Positions 31,314-42,029 of a stretch of 64,000 nucleotides of DNA are shown piece after piece. Location: positions 206,801,342 to 206,865,341 of the forward strand of contig BTPG01000003.1 in assembly GCA_036245525.1 (NCBI GenBank), given 5' to 3'. The position numbers and the translations under genes are program-made. The notes beneath the pieces are model-generated. The model was not told the DNA's origin. It saw only the letters and a program-made list of their open reading frames with translations, and searched no databases. The stretch comes from Semisulcospira habei (taxonomy: Eukaryota; Mollusca; Gastropoda; Semisulcospiridae). Within the stretch, counting starts at the first letter, position 1; each line of letters opens with the position of its first letter.

Positions 31314-33278
31314 CTACACTCTGTACACTTGTGGCTTCTGGCCTGTGTGTGTCAGCATGTGTGTTTTTACGTGATGAGATCGTGTAAAACTAGCGCTACA
31401 CTCTGCACACTTATGCGGCTTTTGGCCTGTGTGTGTCAGCATGTGCGTTTTTAAGTAACGAGATCTTGTAAAACTAGCGCTACACTCTGTACACTTATGT
31501 GGCTTCTGACCTGTGTGTGTCAGCATGTGTGTTTTCAAGTGATTAGATCTTGTAAAACTACCGCTACACTCTGTACACTTATGTGGCTTTTGGCCTGTGT
31601 GTGTCAGCATGTGTGTTTTCAAGTGACCAGATTGAATGAAACTAGCACTACATTCTGTACACCTATGTGGCTTCTGGCCTGTGTGTGTCAGCATGTGTTG
31701 TTTCAAGGTACCAGATGAAGCAACGCTAGCACTACACTCTGTACACTTATGTGGCTTCTGGCCTATGTGAACGCCACTTACACCGTCTTTTGTACATGTA
31801 TGTGGCTTCTGGAAAGTTGCCCTACAGTGCCTACAAAACCATGTTCTCCCACCTGGTGTATCTGCTGATGTCTGTACATCAATACATGCAATATCAGCTG
31901 TAGCTGTTTTCTGCTCTGTGGTAACCATGTGAGGCTTCTGCCCTGTGTGAGTAGACATGTGTTGCATCAACTGACTGGACAATTGGAAACATGCATCACA
32001 CAACCCACATACTAATGGCATCTGACTCTCGTTAGCATTGGGACTTTCTGTGGTCAAGGGTTTTCGTTCTGTTGACAAAGTTCTACCGTCAAGATCCACA
32101 GATACCCCCAAGTCACCATCCGTGTTACTGATAACACCAGACACAGAGTTGCACTCTAGCTTGATGTCATGTTTAGTGTTGCAGTTCACGTCACTGTAAA
32201 CACTGGGCACAGAGTTAGACTCTAGCTTGATGTCATGTTCAGTGTCACATTTCGCATCACTGTAAACACCAGACACAGAGTTAGACCCTAGCTTATTGTC
32301 ATGTTCAGTGTCGCAGTCCATGTCAGTGATAACACCAGACACAGAGTTGCACTCTAGCTTGATGTCATGTTTAGTGTCACAGTCCATGTCACTGTATACA
32401 CTGGGCACAGAGTTAGACTCTAGCTTGATGTTATGATCAGTGTCACAGTACACAACAACGTAAACATAGGACACAGAGTTAGACTCTAGCTTATTGTCAT
32501 GTTCAGTGTCACAGTCCATGTCACTGACAACACCAGACACAGAGTTGGACTCTAGCTTGATGTCATGTTTCGTGTCACAGTCTATGTCACTGAAAACACC
32601 AGACACAGAGTTAGACTCTAGCCTGATGCCATGTTTAGCATCACAGTCCATGTTACAGTAAACACTGGGCACAGAGTTAGACTGTCGCTTGATGTCATGT
32701 TTAGTGTCACCGTTTGCGTCACTGTAAACACCAGACACAGAGTTAGAGTCTAGCTTGTCATGTTTAGTGTCATTGTTCATGTCACAGTAAACACTGGGCA
32801 CAGAATCTAACGTTATGTAATGTTTAGTGTCACAGTCCAAATCACCGTAAACACTGGGCACAGAGACTGACTTTAGCTTGATGTCAGGTTCCAGATGAAC
32901 CCCAGACTCTTTGCTGGTCCCAAGTTCAGCCAGACACCAGGTTTGATCTTGATATCTAACTCCTGTTTCACTTGTGGGTGTTGGGACAGGACCATCTCTC
33001 TCCACACCCAAAGTGTTGACAATGTCTTTACCAGTAGCGTTGACTGTGTCTTTACCAGTAATGTTGACTGTGTCTTTACCAGTAGTGTTGACTATGTCTT
33101 TAGCAGTAGTGTTGACAGTGTCTTTACCAGTAGTGTAGACTGTGTCTTTACCAGTAGTGTTGTCTGTGTCTTCACCAGTAATGCTGTCTGTGTATTTACC
33201 AGTAGTCTTGACTGTGTCTTCACCAGCCCATGTTGACTGTGTCTTCACCAGCAGCTGGAAAGTCCCTGTGGTGTCCAC
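31314..33278 (-). CDS. C2H2 zinc-finger protein, probably last exon
   Basis: A 654-codon frame with three parts. Residues about 20-92 are nine 8-residue repeats (GKDTVNTT type). Residues about 130-395 are twelve repeats of about 22 residues (DIKLESNSVSGVYSDMDCDT type), acidic and Ser/Val-rich. The C-terminal part has one diverged finger (CGLCDACF..), a degenerate one, and five regular fingers (CTECSASFTRS..LKTHMLTH) with TGQKPHK linkers. Nuclear DNA binding is the family expectation; the acidic repeats could be an activation domain (inference). No ATG lies near the 5' end: the frame starts at a GTG just after an AG, and an in-frame stop lies at 33306-33308, so an upstream exon must splice in at about 33278. 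Confidence 0.8.
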   Translation of the reverse strand: MDTTGTFQLLVKTQSTWAGEDTVKTTGKYTDSITGEDTDNTTGKDTVYTTGKDTVNTTAKDIVNTTGKDTVNITGKDTVNATGKDIVNTLGVERDGPVPTPTSETGVRYQDQTWCLAELGTSKESGVHLEPDIKLKSVSVPSVYGDLDCDTKHYITLDSVPSVYCDMNNDTKHDKLDSNSVSGVYSDANGDTKHDIKRQSNSVPSVYCNMDCDAKHGIRLESNSVSGVFSDIDCDTKHDIKLESNSVSGVVSDMDCDTEHDNKLESNSVSYVYVVVYCDTDHNIKLESNSVPSVYSDMDCDTKHDIKLECNSVSGVITDMDCDTEHDNKLGSNSVSGVYSDAKCDTEHDIKLESNSVPSVYSDVNCNTKHDIKLECNSVSGVISNTDGDLGVSVDLDGRTLSTERKPLTTESPNANESQMPLVCGLCDACFQLSSQLMQHMSTHTGQKPHMVTTEQKTATADIACIDVQTSADTPGGRTWFCRHCRATFQKPHTCTKDGVSGVHIGQKPHKCTECSASVASSGTLKQHMLTHTGQKPHRCTECSASFIQSGHLKTHMLTHTGQKPHKCTECSGSFTRSNHLKTHMLTHTGQKPHKCTECSASFTRSRYLKTHMLTHTGQKPHKCAECSASFTRSHHVKTHMLTHTGQKPQVYRV

Positions 33279-33308
33279 CTGTCTCAGAGTAAGCCAGTGG
33301 TGTTTCTA

Positions 33309-34095
33309 CTTCTTCCTCTTCTGGGGAAATAAACAGGACCAATGGCGTGAATATTTATGTGCAGACAATCGGTTGAACTGACATCATGAGAATTTAACAA
33401 AAAAAGAAGAAACTCCTCTAGACTGCACACATTCCTGTTTGTTCAGAAAACACGCTTGTACTGCTGAGTGATACAAAATCTAGCACAACAAACGTTTCAG
33501 TTAAATGCATGCCAATGTGTTCCTCTCTCTCTTTTTTACACACACTTTCACGCTGACAAACTCACAAAACATAATGTGTCCACCGGAGTTCGTTGATCAT
33601 TACAGTGTATGTATTTGTGCTGTATCAGTATCGACCCTAGTAGCATTTGATGGTCGTGGTTACCATCTCAATTTGGAAGCAGCGTTGCATTATGGTTACG
33701 GTCTTTTTTTAGGAGTTAAAGTTACGTAACTGCGACGGACGATTCGAGCCTGTCGCATTTCAGGCTCAACACGATGTCGCGGCGACCGCCAATGAATAGC
33801 TCACATGAGCTCTTCTCCAGAGACGTATGAGATGGTACTGCGACGTCTATGCGACCTTTGAATGAGCCCAAAATGTAACTGTCACAAAGCAGAGGTCGCT
33901 GTTCAGTCACAGCACTGGCTCACACAAGCCCATCCGCAAAAGACCGATGAGGTAGTACTGCGACCAAAATCAGACTATTATGAATGAGCGGGCACACTGA
34001 AATGATCACACTTAAGTATTATTGGTCATGATCTGTGGATGTTAATTGCCCTTGCCACATACTGTCATCCATCCATTCTCTCTCTCTCTCTCATC
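33309..34095. other. No gene recognised; TGCGAC-rich stretch
   Basis: A strong pyrimidine-rich acceptor-like TTTATTTCCCCAG (minus) lies near 33325, but it leads into a frame with a stop. The 33720-33965 stretch is rich in TGCGAC/GTCGCA words, resembling 43260-43530. Confidence 0.45.
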
Positions 34096-34210
34096 CGAAA
34101 GGTGCAGGGTTCAAATGCAGCTACGGTCAAAATTAGATCAGACCCTATTTTGGTGCCCCGTCTTTGAAATCACCTTCGTGGTGACAAAGGATGTTAAGCC
34201 CTAAACGTTA
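34096..34210 (+). mobile_element. tRNA-derived SINE, family S4 (head truncated)
   Basis: A B-box-like GCAGGGTTCAAATGC is followed by the S4 interior (CAGACCCTATTTTGGTGCC, AATCACCTTCGTGGTGAC, TTAAGCCCTAAACG) and a CT-rich tail. Opposite strand to the copy at 17465. Confidence 0.65.
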
Positions 34211-34332
34211 ACTCCCTCTCTCTCTCCAGCCAGATCCATCCATCCATCCATCTACATGCACCTGCTCTCTCTCTCTCTCTATCAAGCCTGTCATCCATTA
34301 TCCGTCGATCCATCTATCTATCCATTTACATG

Positions 34333-34334
<2 letters not shown>

Positions 34335-34375
<41 letters not shown>
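34335..34375. repeat. (TC)n microsatellite
   Basis: About 20 uninterrupted TC units, in a longer CT-rich region starting near 34080. Confidence 0.95.
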
Positions 34376-34381
<6 letters not shown>

Positions 34382-34719
34382 TTTTCCTCACTCTCACTGT
34401 CTGTGCATCCATCGTCGTCCCTCCGTCCATCTATCCGTCATACACGCCCTATTTGTCATTGTTCCTGAACTTCACAGACACACATCATCACATGCATGCA
34501 CGCACGCACATACACTGCATACACATAGCCGTCATAGGAGAGAACTAGTTCTTACGTCATTTGCCAGATGACGTCGTAAATAGGGCAACATCAAATTCAG
34601 AACTCTGCTAACGTTATGGCTTCCAGTGCTGATTATATTATTTATATTTTCGTCAGAAAAGTTTTGCTTTCATGCAAAGAGCCAAGTTTCGCGCAGAAAG
34701 TGAAGGGTGGGTAAGTTGG

Positions 34720-36418
34720 TTGTACATAAGGTAGTACATTGCTTAACGTCCCGACAGCAACAAGACTTTATCAGGACGTGCCTGCACTGCTTGAGAAAAA
34801 CAACAACTAAACAAAATATTGAATGTATGTCGCCAGCCGGTCTAATACGCTAAATAAACCTAAGACCATTTAGCAACACACATTCAATTCAATTCAATTC
34901 AAATACTTTATTGTGTCAGTCTAGCCGACAAATTTTCTTTCGTTGGGATCACATGCGCGCGTACGGTTTTAGCCACATTACAATGGTGAAAAAAAAAAAA
35001 AAAAAAAAAAAACATGACCACAGTGTACATTGTTAGTGGTATAGGAGTGAGTCTGTCACTTGCAAGATGCCACTGCGACATCTGAGGTGCAAGTTCCTCG
35101 ACGGCGTCAACAAGGAGAGAGAGATACGCTAGTTAACACACTCTTCATTTAAGAGACGGATGACCGAGGGTACAAAGCTGCCCTTGTAGCGTTTGGTTTT
35201 AACAAGAGGAGCCTTGAACCTACGGCCAGACGGGAGCTTTTGAAGGTGCTTAGAAAGGCAGTGGGAAGTGTCAGTTGCCAGCCTCAGGCCCTTGCGTATC
35301 ATTCTCGTCCTGTAGAGGCCGTCAAGGCTCTCCAACCTGCCCCCAACGATTTTCTCACTAAGCCTGATTATCTTATTCAGCTTCCTAAAGTTCTTCTCGC
35401 CCAGGGAGCCGAACCATGAGACAAAGGAGAATGTAAGAATGCTTTCTATAAAGCAGAGGTAGAACTGCCTGAGGATTTTGGGGCTCACATCAAAGGAGCG
35501 GAGTTTGCGCAGCATATACAGTCTCCCTTCTTAAAGATGAGGTCTGTGTTGTCGGTGAAGGATAGCCGTGAATCAATCAAGGTCCCTAAGTATTTGTAAA
35601 CCTCTGTGCGTGTGACAAAAGTGCCGTCAATCACCAGGGACTGAGGAGGTGGGAGTGGGCTCCCGGAAGTTGGCCCACTGCCAGGCTTCCGAAAGTCGAC
35701 AACCATCTCCTCAGTCTTGCCTACGTTCAGCTGTAGATGGTTGTTATGACACCATGAAACAAACTGACCCACTTCTGCGAAGTAGTCAGCATCTGAGTTT
35801 GACAGATCTACAACTGCGGTGTCATCTGCAAATTTGACATAGTGAGTCCTGTCATTGGAGCTGGTACAGTCATTTGTGAATAGGATGTAGAGGACAGGCG
35901 AGATCACACACCCTTGGGGGCTGCCCACGGACGTGGTGATGACAGAGGACATCAAGTTGTTTACACGAACACGCTGCGTCCTCTCCACTAGGAAGTTCAA
36001 GATCCATAGGATCAGAGAAGGGCTGACATTCATGTGACGCAGCTTGTCGGCCAGAAGGTGAGGCCTCATCGTATTGAAGGCGCTGGAAAAGTCAACGAAG
36101 AGGACTCTGGCAAAGGACTTTGGTGTCTCCAGGTGAGTGAGGATTAGGTGCAGGAGAGTGATGACTGCATCATCCACACCCCTGTTGTGGCAATATGCGA
36201 ACTGTAGGGGGTCCAATATCCAATATCAATAGCTACAGGCAGTACAGACAGTAGGGAGAGTTTAAAAAAGGAAAATACAGGTGAATGGACCAAGGGTATA
36301 GAGGGGAAAACCCACCCTGTGGGGCTGACCAGGGTGACCCTGGGAACTAAAAAGTAGTTAACCCCACCCAAGTCCCCCAGGGCAGACCAGGGTGGGGGGG
36401 CGGAGCAGGGGGGGGGGG
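34720..36418 (-). mobile_element. SINE-like element S1, copy D, split by a LINE
   Basis: Left part 34720-34875 and right part 36217-36418 together form a full S1. Flanks GTAAGTTGG at 34711-34719 and 36419-36427 are the target duplication. The interior between them is a LINE. Confidence 0.85.
34876..36216 (-). pseudogene. Non-LTR retrotransposon RT, 5'-truncated, inserted in S1
   Basis: The minus strand reads LQFAYCHNRGVDDAVITLLH, LFVDFSSAFNTMRPHLLADK, SVGSPQGCVISPVLYILFTN, YVKFADDTAVVDLS (catalytic FADD), QLNVGKTEEMVVDFRK, TEVYKYLGTLIDSRLSF. After a frameshift near 35500 it continues as LRKLRSFDVSPKILRQFY to a stop at 35129. The 3' tail is (GAATT)n at about 34880. This pattern resembles Rex1/CR1-group elements; the exact clade is not certain. 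The endonuclease is missing through 5' truncation. Confidence 0.8.
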
Positions 36419-36427
36419 GTAAGTTGG

Positions 36428-37937
36428 CATCGTTTATGCTTTTTACTTTTATTTCATAGCTGGGTGCGATGAACTTTGCAAATTCTTCTTTTTTTCGTTC
36501 TCGTCGACTCTGTCGGAAGGTGAGTTTGGATGATTCCTTTTACTGTTGTTTTCCATAGTATATAGTGTGCCTACTGTTGGCGTAGTGATGGTAAACATTG
36601 GGTCGAAGCATCAAACTAAAAAAACAAACAAACTGCCAAATGACAGTAAGGTTGTTTCAAGGCAACAAAGAAGTGCAGTGCAAAGAACAGTGGTAAAACA
36701 TTTGCGTGTAAATATTGGTAGTCCTACCATAAGTGGTCTCATGTATGAGTTGTCCTTTGTTGCAACGCTTCGGCGATACTATGATTAATTTGCAATGTGA
36801 TTTGCCATAGTTCTAGTTCTACTACTAGATTTTTGTCACACAGTTAAACATGGTCGATGAGGAAATGGCGGAATAGGGAAAGTGAGAGAGAAAGAGACAG
36901 ACAGGCAGACTTTTTGACAGTAAAAGAAAAGTAAGCATGAATGGGATAGAAAAGCTAAGAAATGAAATTACGTTTTCATCTTAAATCCGGTGTCTAATAC
37001 ATATGTGTTTTTAAAGTTGTTTCTCTTGTTTGTGACAGGGGTCACTGGTGGGAAAGTGCAGTCTATGATGGCTACATTTCATGCAGTCCAAGAATACACA
37101 TTTGAGTGGGGGCTAGGCTTGTTTCTGTAAAGACTGGCATAGTTGTGTCTTGAAATGTTTATAATGTTCACACTATGAAAGAGAAGAAGCTCCAGCATTA
37201 CTGAAACGTGTGAACCTCTCTCTCTCTCTCACATTGCCCCCCACCCACCCCCCCCACCCCCCCTCTCTCTCCCATATTGAGAAACAGACTTATTGCAAAA
37301 TGATCTTTTGTACAGAAGTTCATACCTTGTTTTATTCAGGTGCATATGTGTGGAATTGAACTTCCTCTTCATCTCAGAGCATGATTATGTTTCCACCAAT
37401 GTTGTTGATGGAGAAAAACAAATTTTGAAATATAAATAGTTTGTCAAAGGTAACTTCGGTTGTAACAAATAACAAACAGTTTCTTATTGTTATGTCTAAC
37501 GCTTTTGTCAGTGAAATAACACATAGAGAGAAAGTGCAGTCGGGGCCTCCAAAAAATGTCATTACATCTGACTTTTGTTCAACCTGACCATGTTATATAC
37601 GCAAAGTTGCTGTACATGGTATTGTTATTTTTCCAGGTGCTAATGCTTTCACTACTGATGGCAAGTGACTACAAGACACTGCACATCATAACATCTAACT
37701 GCACCAGTTCTGCCTACAACATGACGTCTATGGCTACTTCACCATGTGTTTTATCCAGTTTCAGCGTTTATGTTTGTACTAACTGATACAGTGCAACCCA
37801 TTCCTGATCGCTGTTTTTCTATTTGGTGAATCCCTTTAGGAGAAATGAAACTTTGCCACACCAAGGACATCTGAACGGCTCTTCTTCTATTTAAAGATGG
37901 CATTTTACGAAGACCGATCTTATAAAATGGCTCTGCA
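36428..37937. other. No gene supported
   Basis: C-rich and CT tracts lie at about 37218-37272. A possible mini-exon at 36469-36519 was considered and rejected. No known repeat found. Confidence 0.45.
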
Positions 37938-38002
37938 ACAACAACAAATGCTCAATCCCACCTGTCTCTGTCTCTCTTGGCTTGACTTCGCGAACGAAGA
38001 TT

Positions 38003-40044
38003 CTATAGGGCTTGCCCACGTCGTCTGCAGGCATTTTCGTGGCTGCGGAGGCCAATCCGGGACAGGCAGGTTCGACCGCAGTGGCTGCAGGGGAAGGTAT
38101 GGTCAGGATTCTGAGTTACGACAACTCTGTGTTTTTTTCTGAGCCGCTTGTCCTTAAGGTTAGCTCTGTGAGAGTCCTCAAAGGAGACGGCTGCCTTGTG
38201 AATGGTGGAGCGCCAGGTGTCACGGTCCGCAGCAAGCGAAGACCACTGGCGGTGGTCGATTTGGCAGGCACTAAGTGACTTCTTGAGACCGTCTTTGTAT
38301 CTCTTCTTTGGTGCCCCTCTGTCTCGGTGTCCAGTGGCGAGCTCGCCGAACAGAGTGATCTTGGGTAAGCGATGATCCTCCATCCTGGAGACGTGCCCCG
38401 CCCAGCGAAGCTGTGTCCGCAGCAGCAAAGCCTCGATGCTCACAGTTTCCGCCTGTTCAAGGACCTCAACGTTGGTGACATAGTCACTCCAGTGAATGCT
38501 GAGGATGGTACGCAGGCAGCGCTGGTGAAAGCGTTCGAGGAGTCGTAGTTGGCTGCGGTAGAGGGCCCAGGACTCGGAACCGTACAGCAGGGTGGTGAGG
38601 ACGACAGCTCTGTACACGCTGATCTTGGAGCCTTTTTTCAGCTGTTGATTGTGCCACACCCGCTTGAATAGTCGCCCGAAAGCACTGTTCGCTTTTGCCA
38701 GCCTGTTGTCCAGCTCCTTGTCCAGCTTGGAGTCTGACATGATGATGCAGCCAAGGAAGGTAAACTGGTGTACAGACTTCAGTTCGGACTCGCCGATGGT
38801 GATGTGGGGAGGGCGATGCTCTTCCTTGGGTGCCGGCTGATGAAGGACCTCTGTCTTTTTCAGACTGACCTCAAGTCCAAAGAGCTGGGCGGCATCTGCG
38901 AAGCAGGACGTAATGCGCTGCAAGGCTCTCTCTGTGTGTGCAACGAGGGCAGCGTCATCAGCAAAGAGCAGCTCACGAATCAGTTGGTCTAGGGTTTTCC
39001 TGTGGGCCTGCAGTCGTCTGAGGTTGAACAGGCTGCTATCGAGACGATACCTGATGTACACTGCGTCGTCATTGTCAAGGTCCACTGTGGCCTGCTTCAA
39101 CATCATGCTGAAGAAGATGGTGAAGAGGGTCGGTGCCAGCACGCAGCCTTGCTTCACGCCGTTGCGAATGGGGAATGGTTTTGAGAGGTCACTGTTTAGT
39201 CTGACCTGGCCTTGCTGGTCCTCGTGGAGCTGGACGATCATGTTGAGGAACTTTGGGGGACAGCCTAGTCGCTCCAGGATCTGCCACATACCTTGCCTGC
39301 TCACAGTGTCAAACGCTTTTGTTAGGTCGACAAACATTACGTACAGCCCTTTGTTTTGCTCGCGGCACTTCTCCTGAAGCTGTCTCAGCACAAAGACCAT
39401 GTCAGTGGTACTCCTGTTGGCTCTGAAGCCACACTGGCCCTCTGGGAGGTGGTCTTCAGCGATGGCAGGTACCAGCCGATTCAGGAGCAACCTTGCGAGA
39501 ATTTTCCCGGCAATGGACAGCAGGGTAATTCCACGATAATTAGAGCAGGCAGACTTCTCTCCTTTGTTCTTGTACAGGGTGATGATGACTGCATCACGGA
39601 GGTCCTTTGGTAGTGTTCCTTTTTCCCAGCAGCAGAGAAAGAGGTCGTGGAGCTTGTTGTGCAGTGCTGGGCCTCCATGTTTCCAGATCTCTGGCGGGAT
39701 TCCGTCAATGCCTGCTGCTTTGCCACTCTTGAGCTGGTGGATGGCTGTGAGGGTCTCTTCGGCGGTGAGCGGTTCATCCAATTCAACCTTTAGTGGAAGG
39801 TGTGGGATTTGGAGGATGACTGTTTCTTGAACAGTGCGCTCAGCGCCGAAGAGGTCCTGAAAGTATTCCGACCAGCGGTTCAAGATGGAGGTATTATCTG
39901 TGAGGAGTGCCTGTCCATCAGCGCTTCGCAGGGGACTTTGTACCAGGTGCCTAGGGCCATAAACTGCTTTCAGTGCTTCGTAGAAGCCCCTGTAGTCACT
40001 GTTGTCAGCACAGAGCTGGGTCCTCTGTGCGAGTCTGGACCACC
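38003..40044 (-). pseudogene. Non-LTR retrotransposon reverse transcriptase domain (nearly intact)
   Basis: A long open frame encodes RT and C-terminus: YRGITLLSIAGKILARLLLN, GFRANRSTTDMVFVLRQLQE, MFVDLTKAFDTVSRQGMW, NGVKQGCVLAPTLFTIFF, RELLFADDAALVAH (catalytic FADD), SLKKTEVLHQPA, HQFTFLGCIIMSDSKLD, LLRTQLRWAGHVSRMED. It ends with a Cys2-His-Cys-like finger, CSHCGRTCLSRIGLRSHENA. One in-frame TAG near 40045 separates it from the upstream linker. It is one transcription unit with the endonuclease at 40046-41242. A (TTG)n-type tail lies near 37938. Confidence 0.85.
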
Positions 40045-40045
40045 A

Positions 40046-41242
40046 CTAGTTCTGGAGCTCTCTAAGCTTGAGCTGGAGACTGCTGCGGATGAGGCGGAAA
40101 GCAGACTTCTTCACAGGGCAGGAAGGCTGGGCTAGGTGGGCCTGGTGGGCGGCTCTTTTTTTTGCTAGAAGTTCCTGGATCTCTACGTCGTTTTCGTCAA
40201 ACCAGTCTTTGTTCCTCTTTCTAGCAAAGCGCAAGACTTCCACAGAAGATTTTACAATAGCAGTTCTCAGTTGTTCCCAGAGTGTTTCAGGAGTCTGCTG
40301 GATCAACTGTGTCTTTGAGCATGCGCTGTAAATCGGCCTAAAGGGCAGCTTTCTTGTCGTCACGCTGAAAGCTGGCAACATCAACTTTTTCTTGGGGGGG
40401 GGGGGGGGGGGGGGGGGGGCCCTTTCTTGGGTTTCAGCTTGAGGCGGAGCCTGAGTTTGCAGCGAACAAGGCGGTGGTCAGTGTGGCACTCTGCGCTGGG
40501 CATCACTCTGGTGAGGAGGACGTCACTGCGGTCCCTCTGACGCACTAGGACATAGTCGATAAGGTGCCAGTGCTTGGAGCGAGGATGCATCCAGGTGGTC
40601 TTTCGACTGTCTTTTTGCTGGAAAGTAGTGTTGGTGATGACAAGTTGCTGCTCTGCACAGAGCTCCAACAGTAGGCGACCATTGTCATTGCAGTTCCCAA
40701 CGCCATGCTTGCCGAGGACTCCTTTTCTAGGCTTCAGAGTCTTGGCCCACTCTGGCGTTGAAGTCGCCAAGGATTATGACTTTGTCGTCTGCCGGGGTGC
40801 TCTGCAGGAGGCTGTGCAGGTCAGAGTAGAACATGTCTTTTTCTGCAGGCTCTGCCAGGAGGGTTGGGGAGTATACACTGAGAAGGGTGACGTATTGCTG
40901 GTGTCTCAGTGGGAGGCGCATGGACATGATGCGGTCGGAGTGACCCGTTGGTAGGTTTTCCAACTTAGTCGCAATGGGGGTCTTCACCATGAAGCCCACG
41001 CCTGAGAGCCGTCTTTCTGATGCAGGCCTGCCTGACCAGTAGAGGGTGTAGCCAGCGCCAAGTTCTTGGAGGCTGCCTTCCTCCGGGAGGCGTACTTCGC
41101 TGAGCGCGACGATGTCGATGTTTAACCTGCGCAATTCATGGGCAATGAGGGCGGAGCGACGTTCAGGGCGTCCGCTGTCTGCTGTGTCGAGCATGGTTCG
41201 GATGTTCCAGCATGCTTCGTTGAGTCCGGTCGTGGTCGTCAT
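40046..41242 (-). pseudogene. Same retrotransposon, APE-type endonuclease domain (frameshifted)
   Basis: From 41242 the minus strand reads EACWNIRTMLDTADSGRPE, IDIVALSEVRLPEEGSL, GVGFMVKTPIA, VIILGDFNARVGQDSEA, and in a shifted frame from about 40755 KHGVGNCNDNGRLLLELC, TTWMHPRSKHWHLIDYVLV and HTDHRLVRCKLRLR. The N, E, D/N and final DH catalytic positions of APE endonucleases are all visible. This is the group often annotated in genomes as craniofacial-development-protein-2-like. A 26-base G-run (40394-40419, a Pro run in the protein) is followed by a second discontinuity into the linker. Confidence 0.85.
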
Positions 41243-41930
41243 GAGAGTGGATCCATTGTTTTTTCTTGTTTTCTGACCGCATGAGAAGATGCCCGTTGAC
41301 CGCGGCTAGCCAACTGGGGTTACGAGGGGATGAGCTTTGGTTAGGCCACCTTTTCTAGGCCCCTCTCCGTGTGGAGCAAGCAGTGCTGTCCCTAGAGAAG
41401 GCTGCTTGGTCGTTCAGGGTGTGCCGAGTGACGTTGTCATCCCCAGGTCAACATCAGGCGACCAATATCCTGAACCGCCTGCATGCAGGTTTGAGACTGC
41501 GGCTTCCAGTGACATCTTTCACCTGCCGTTTTGCCCCTTGCCCATCGCTACAGGACTTGGAAAGTTCAGTGTCATAGTTCGTGGGCGTTTCCTAAAGCCT
41601 GCGCGGTGGAGCTTTTTGGTGGAGTGCAGTGTGCGCAGTACTGGCCCCACCCTTTAAACCCTTGGTTCGTTTGCCATGGCCTAGCAAGCTGGGACGGTGG
41701 CATCGAGGTCCTCGGATCGTAGGTTTTATATCAGACTGTCCTTGTCTTAGTCTCTGGCTCAAAAGCCTTCCCCGGAGACACGAGGGCTTTGATGTCAGGG
41801 GTTTCCTCCCTTAGCCTTTCTGCAGCCAAGCGGCCAGGCCTGCAAGGCAGCAGGGGACTCGTGGGGGCCGGGGTCGTCTATGTCCCGTGCAGATGTGAAC
41901 ATCTGCCCACTGCCCAGACGGTGACACATA
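41243..41930 (-). other. Probable 5' untranslated region of the LINE
   Basis: G+C-rich sequence without a long frame between the endonuclease start and a tRNA-like segment at 41935. Its composition matches the LINE and differs from the A+T-rich surroundings. Confidence 0.45.
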
Positions 41931-41934
41931 CCAG

Positions 41935-42025
41935 AGGAGAAAAATCCAACGCCGGAACCCGGTATCGAACCTCGCACCTTTGGCATTGGAGGCAGACGCC
42001 TTAACCACTGCGCCACTTCCCACTT
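41935..42025 (-). mobile_element. tRNA-like SINE head, family S3
   Basis: Minus strand: GAAGTGGCGCAGTGGTTAAG (A box) and GCGAGGTTCGATACCGGG (B box), followed by GGATTTTTCTCC. The same head is part of a longer SINE at 61709-62135. As tRNA-like SINE heads usually mark a 5' end, this may be a separate short insertion next to the LINE. Confidence 0.6.
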
Positions 42026-42029
42026 CACT

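Noticed and set aside
36469..36519. Mini-exon MNFANSSFFRSRRLCRK with good acceptor and donor
   Set aside because: No downstream exon continues in phase without an early stop, and no family is recognised.
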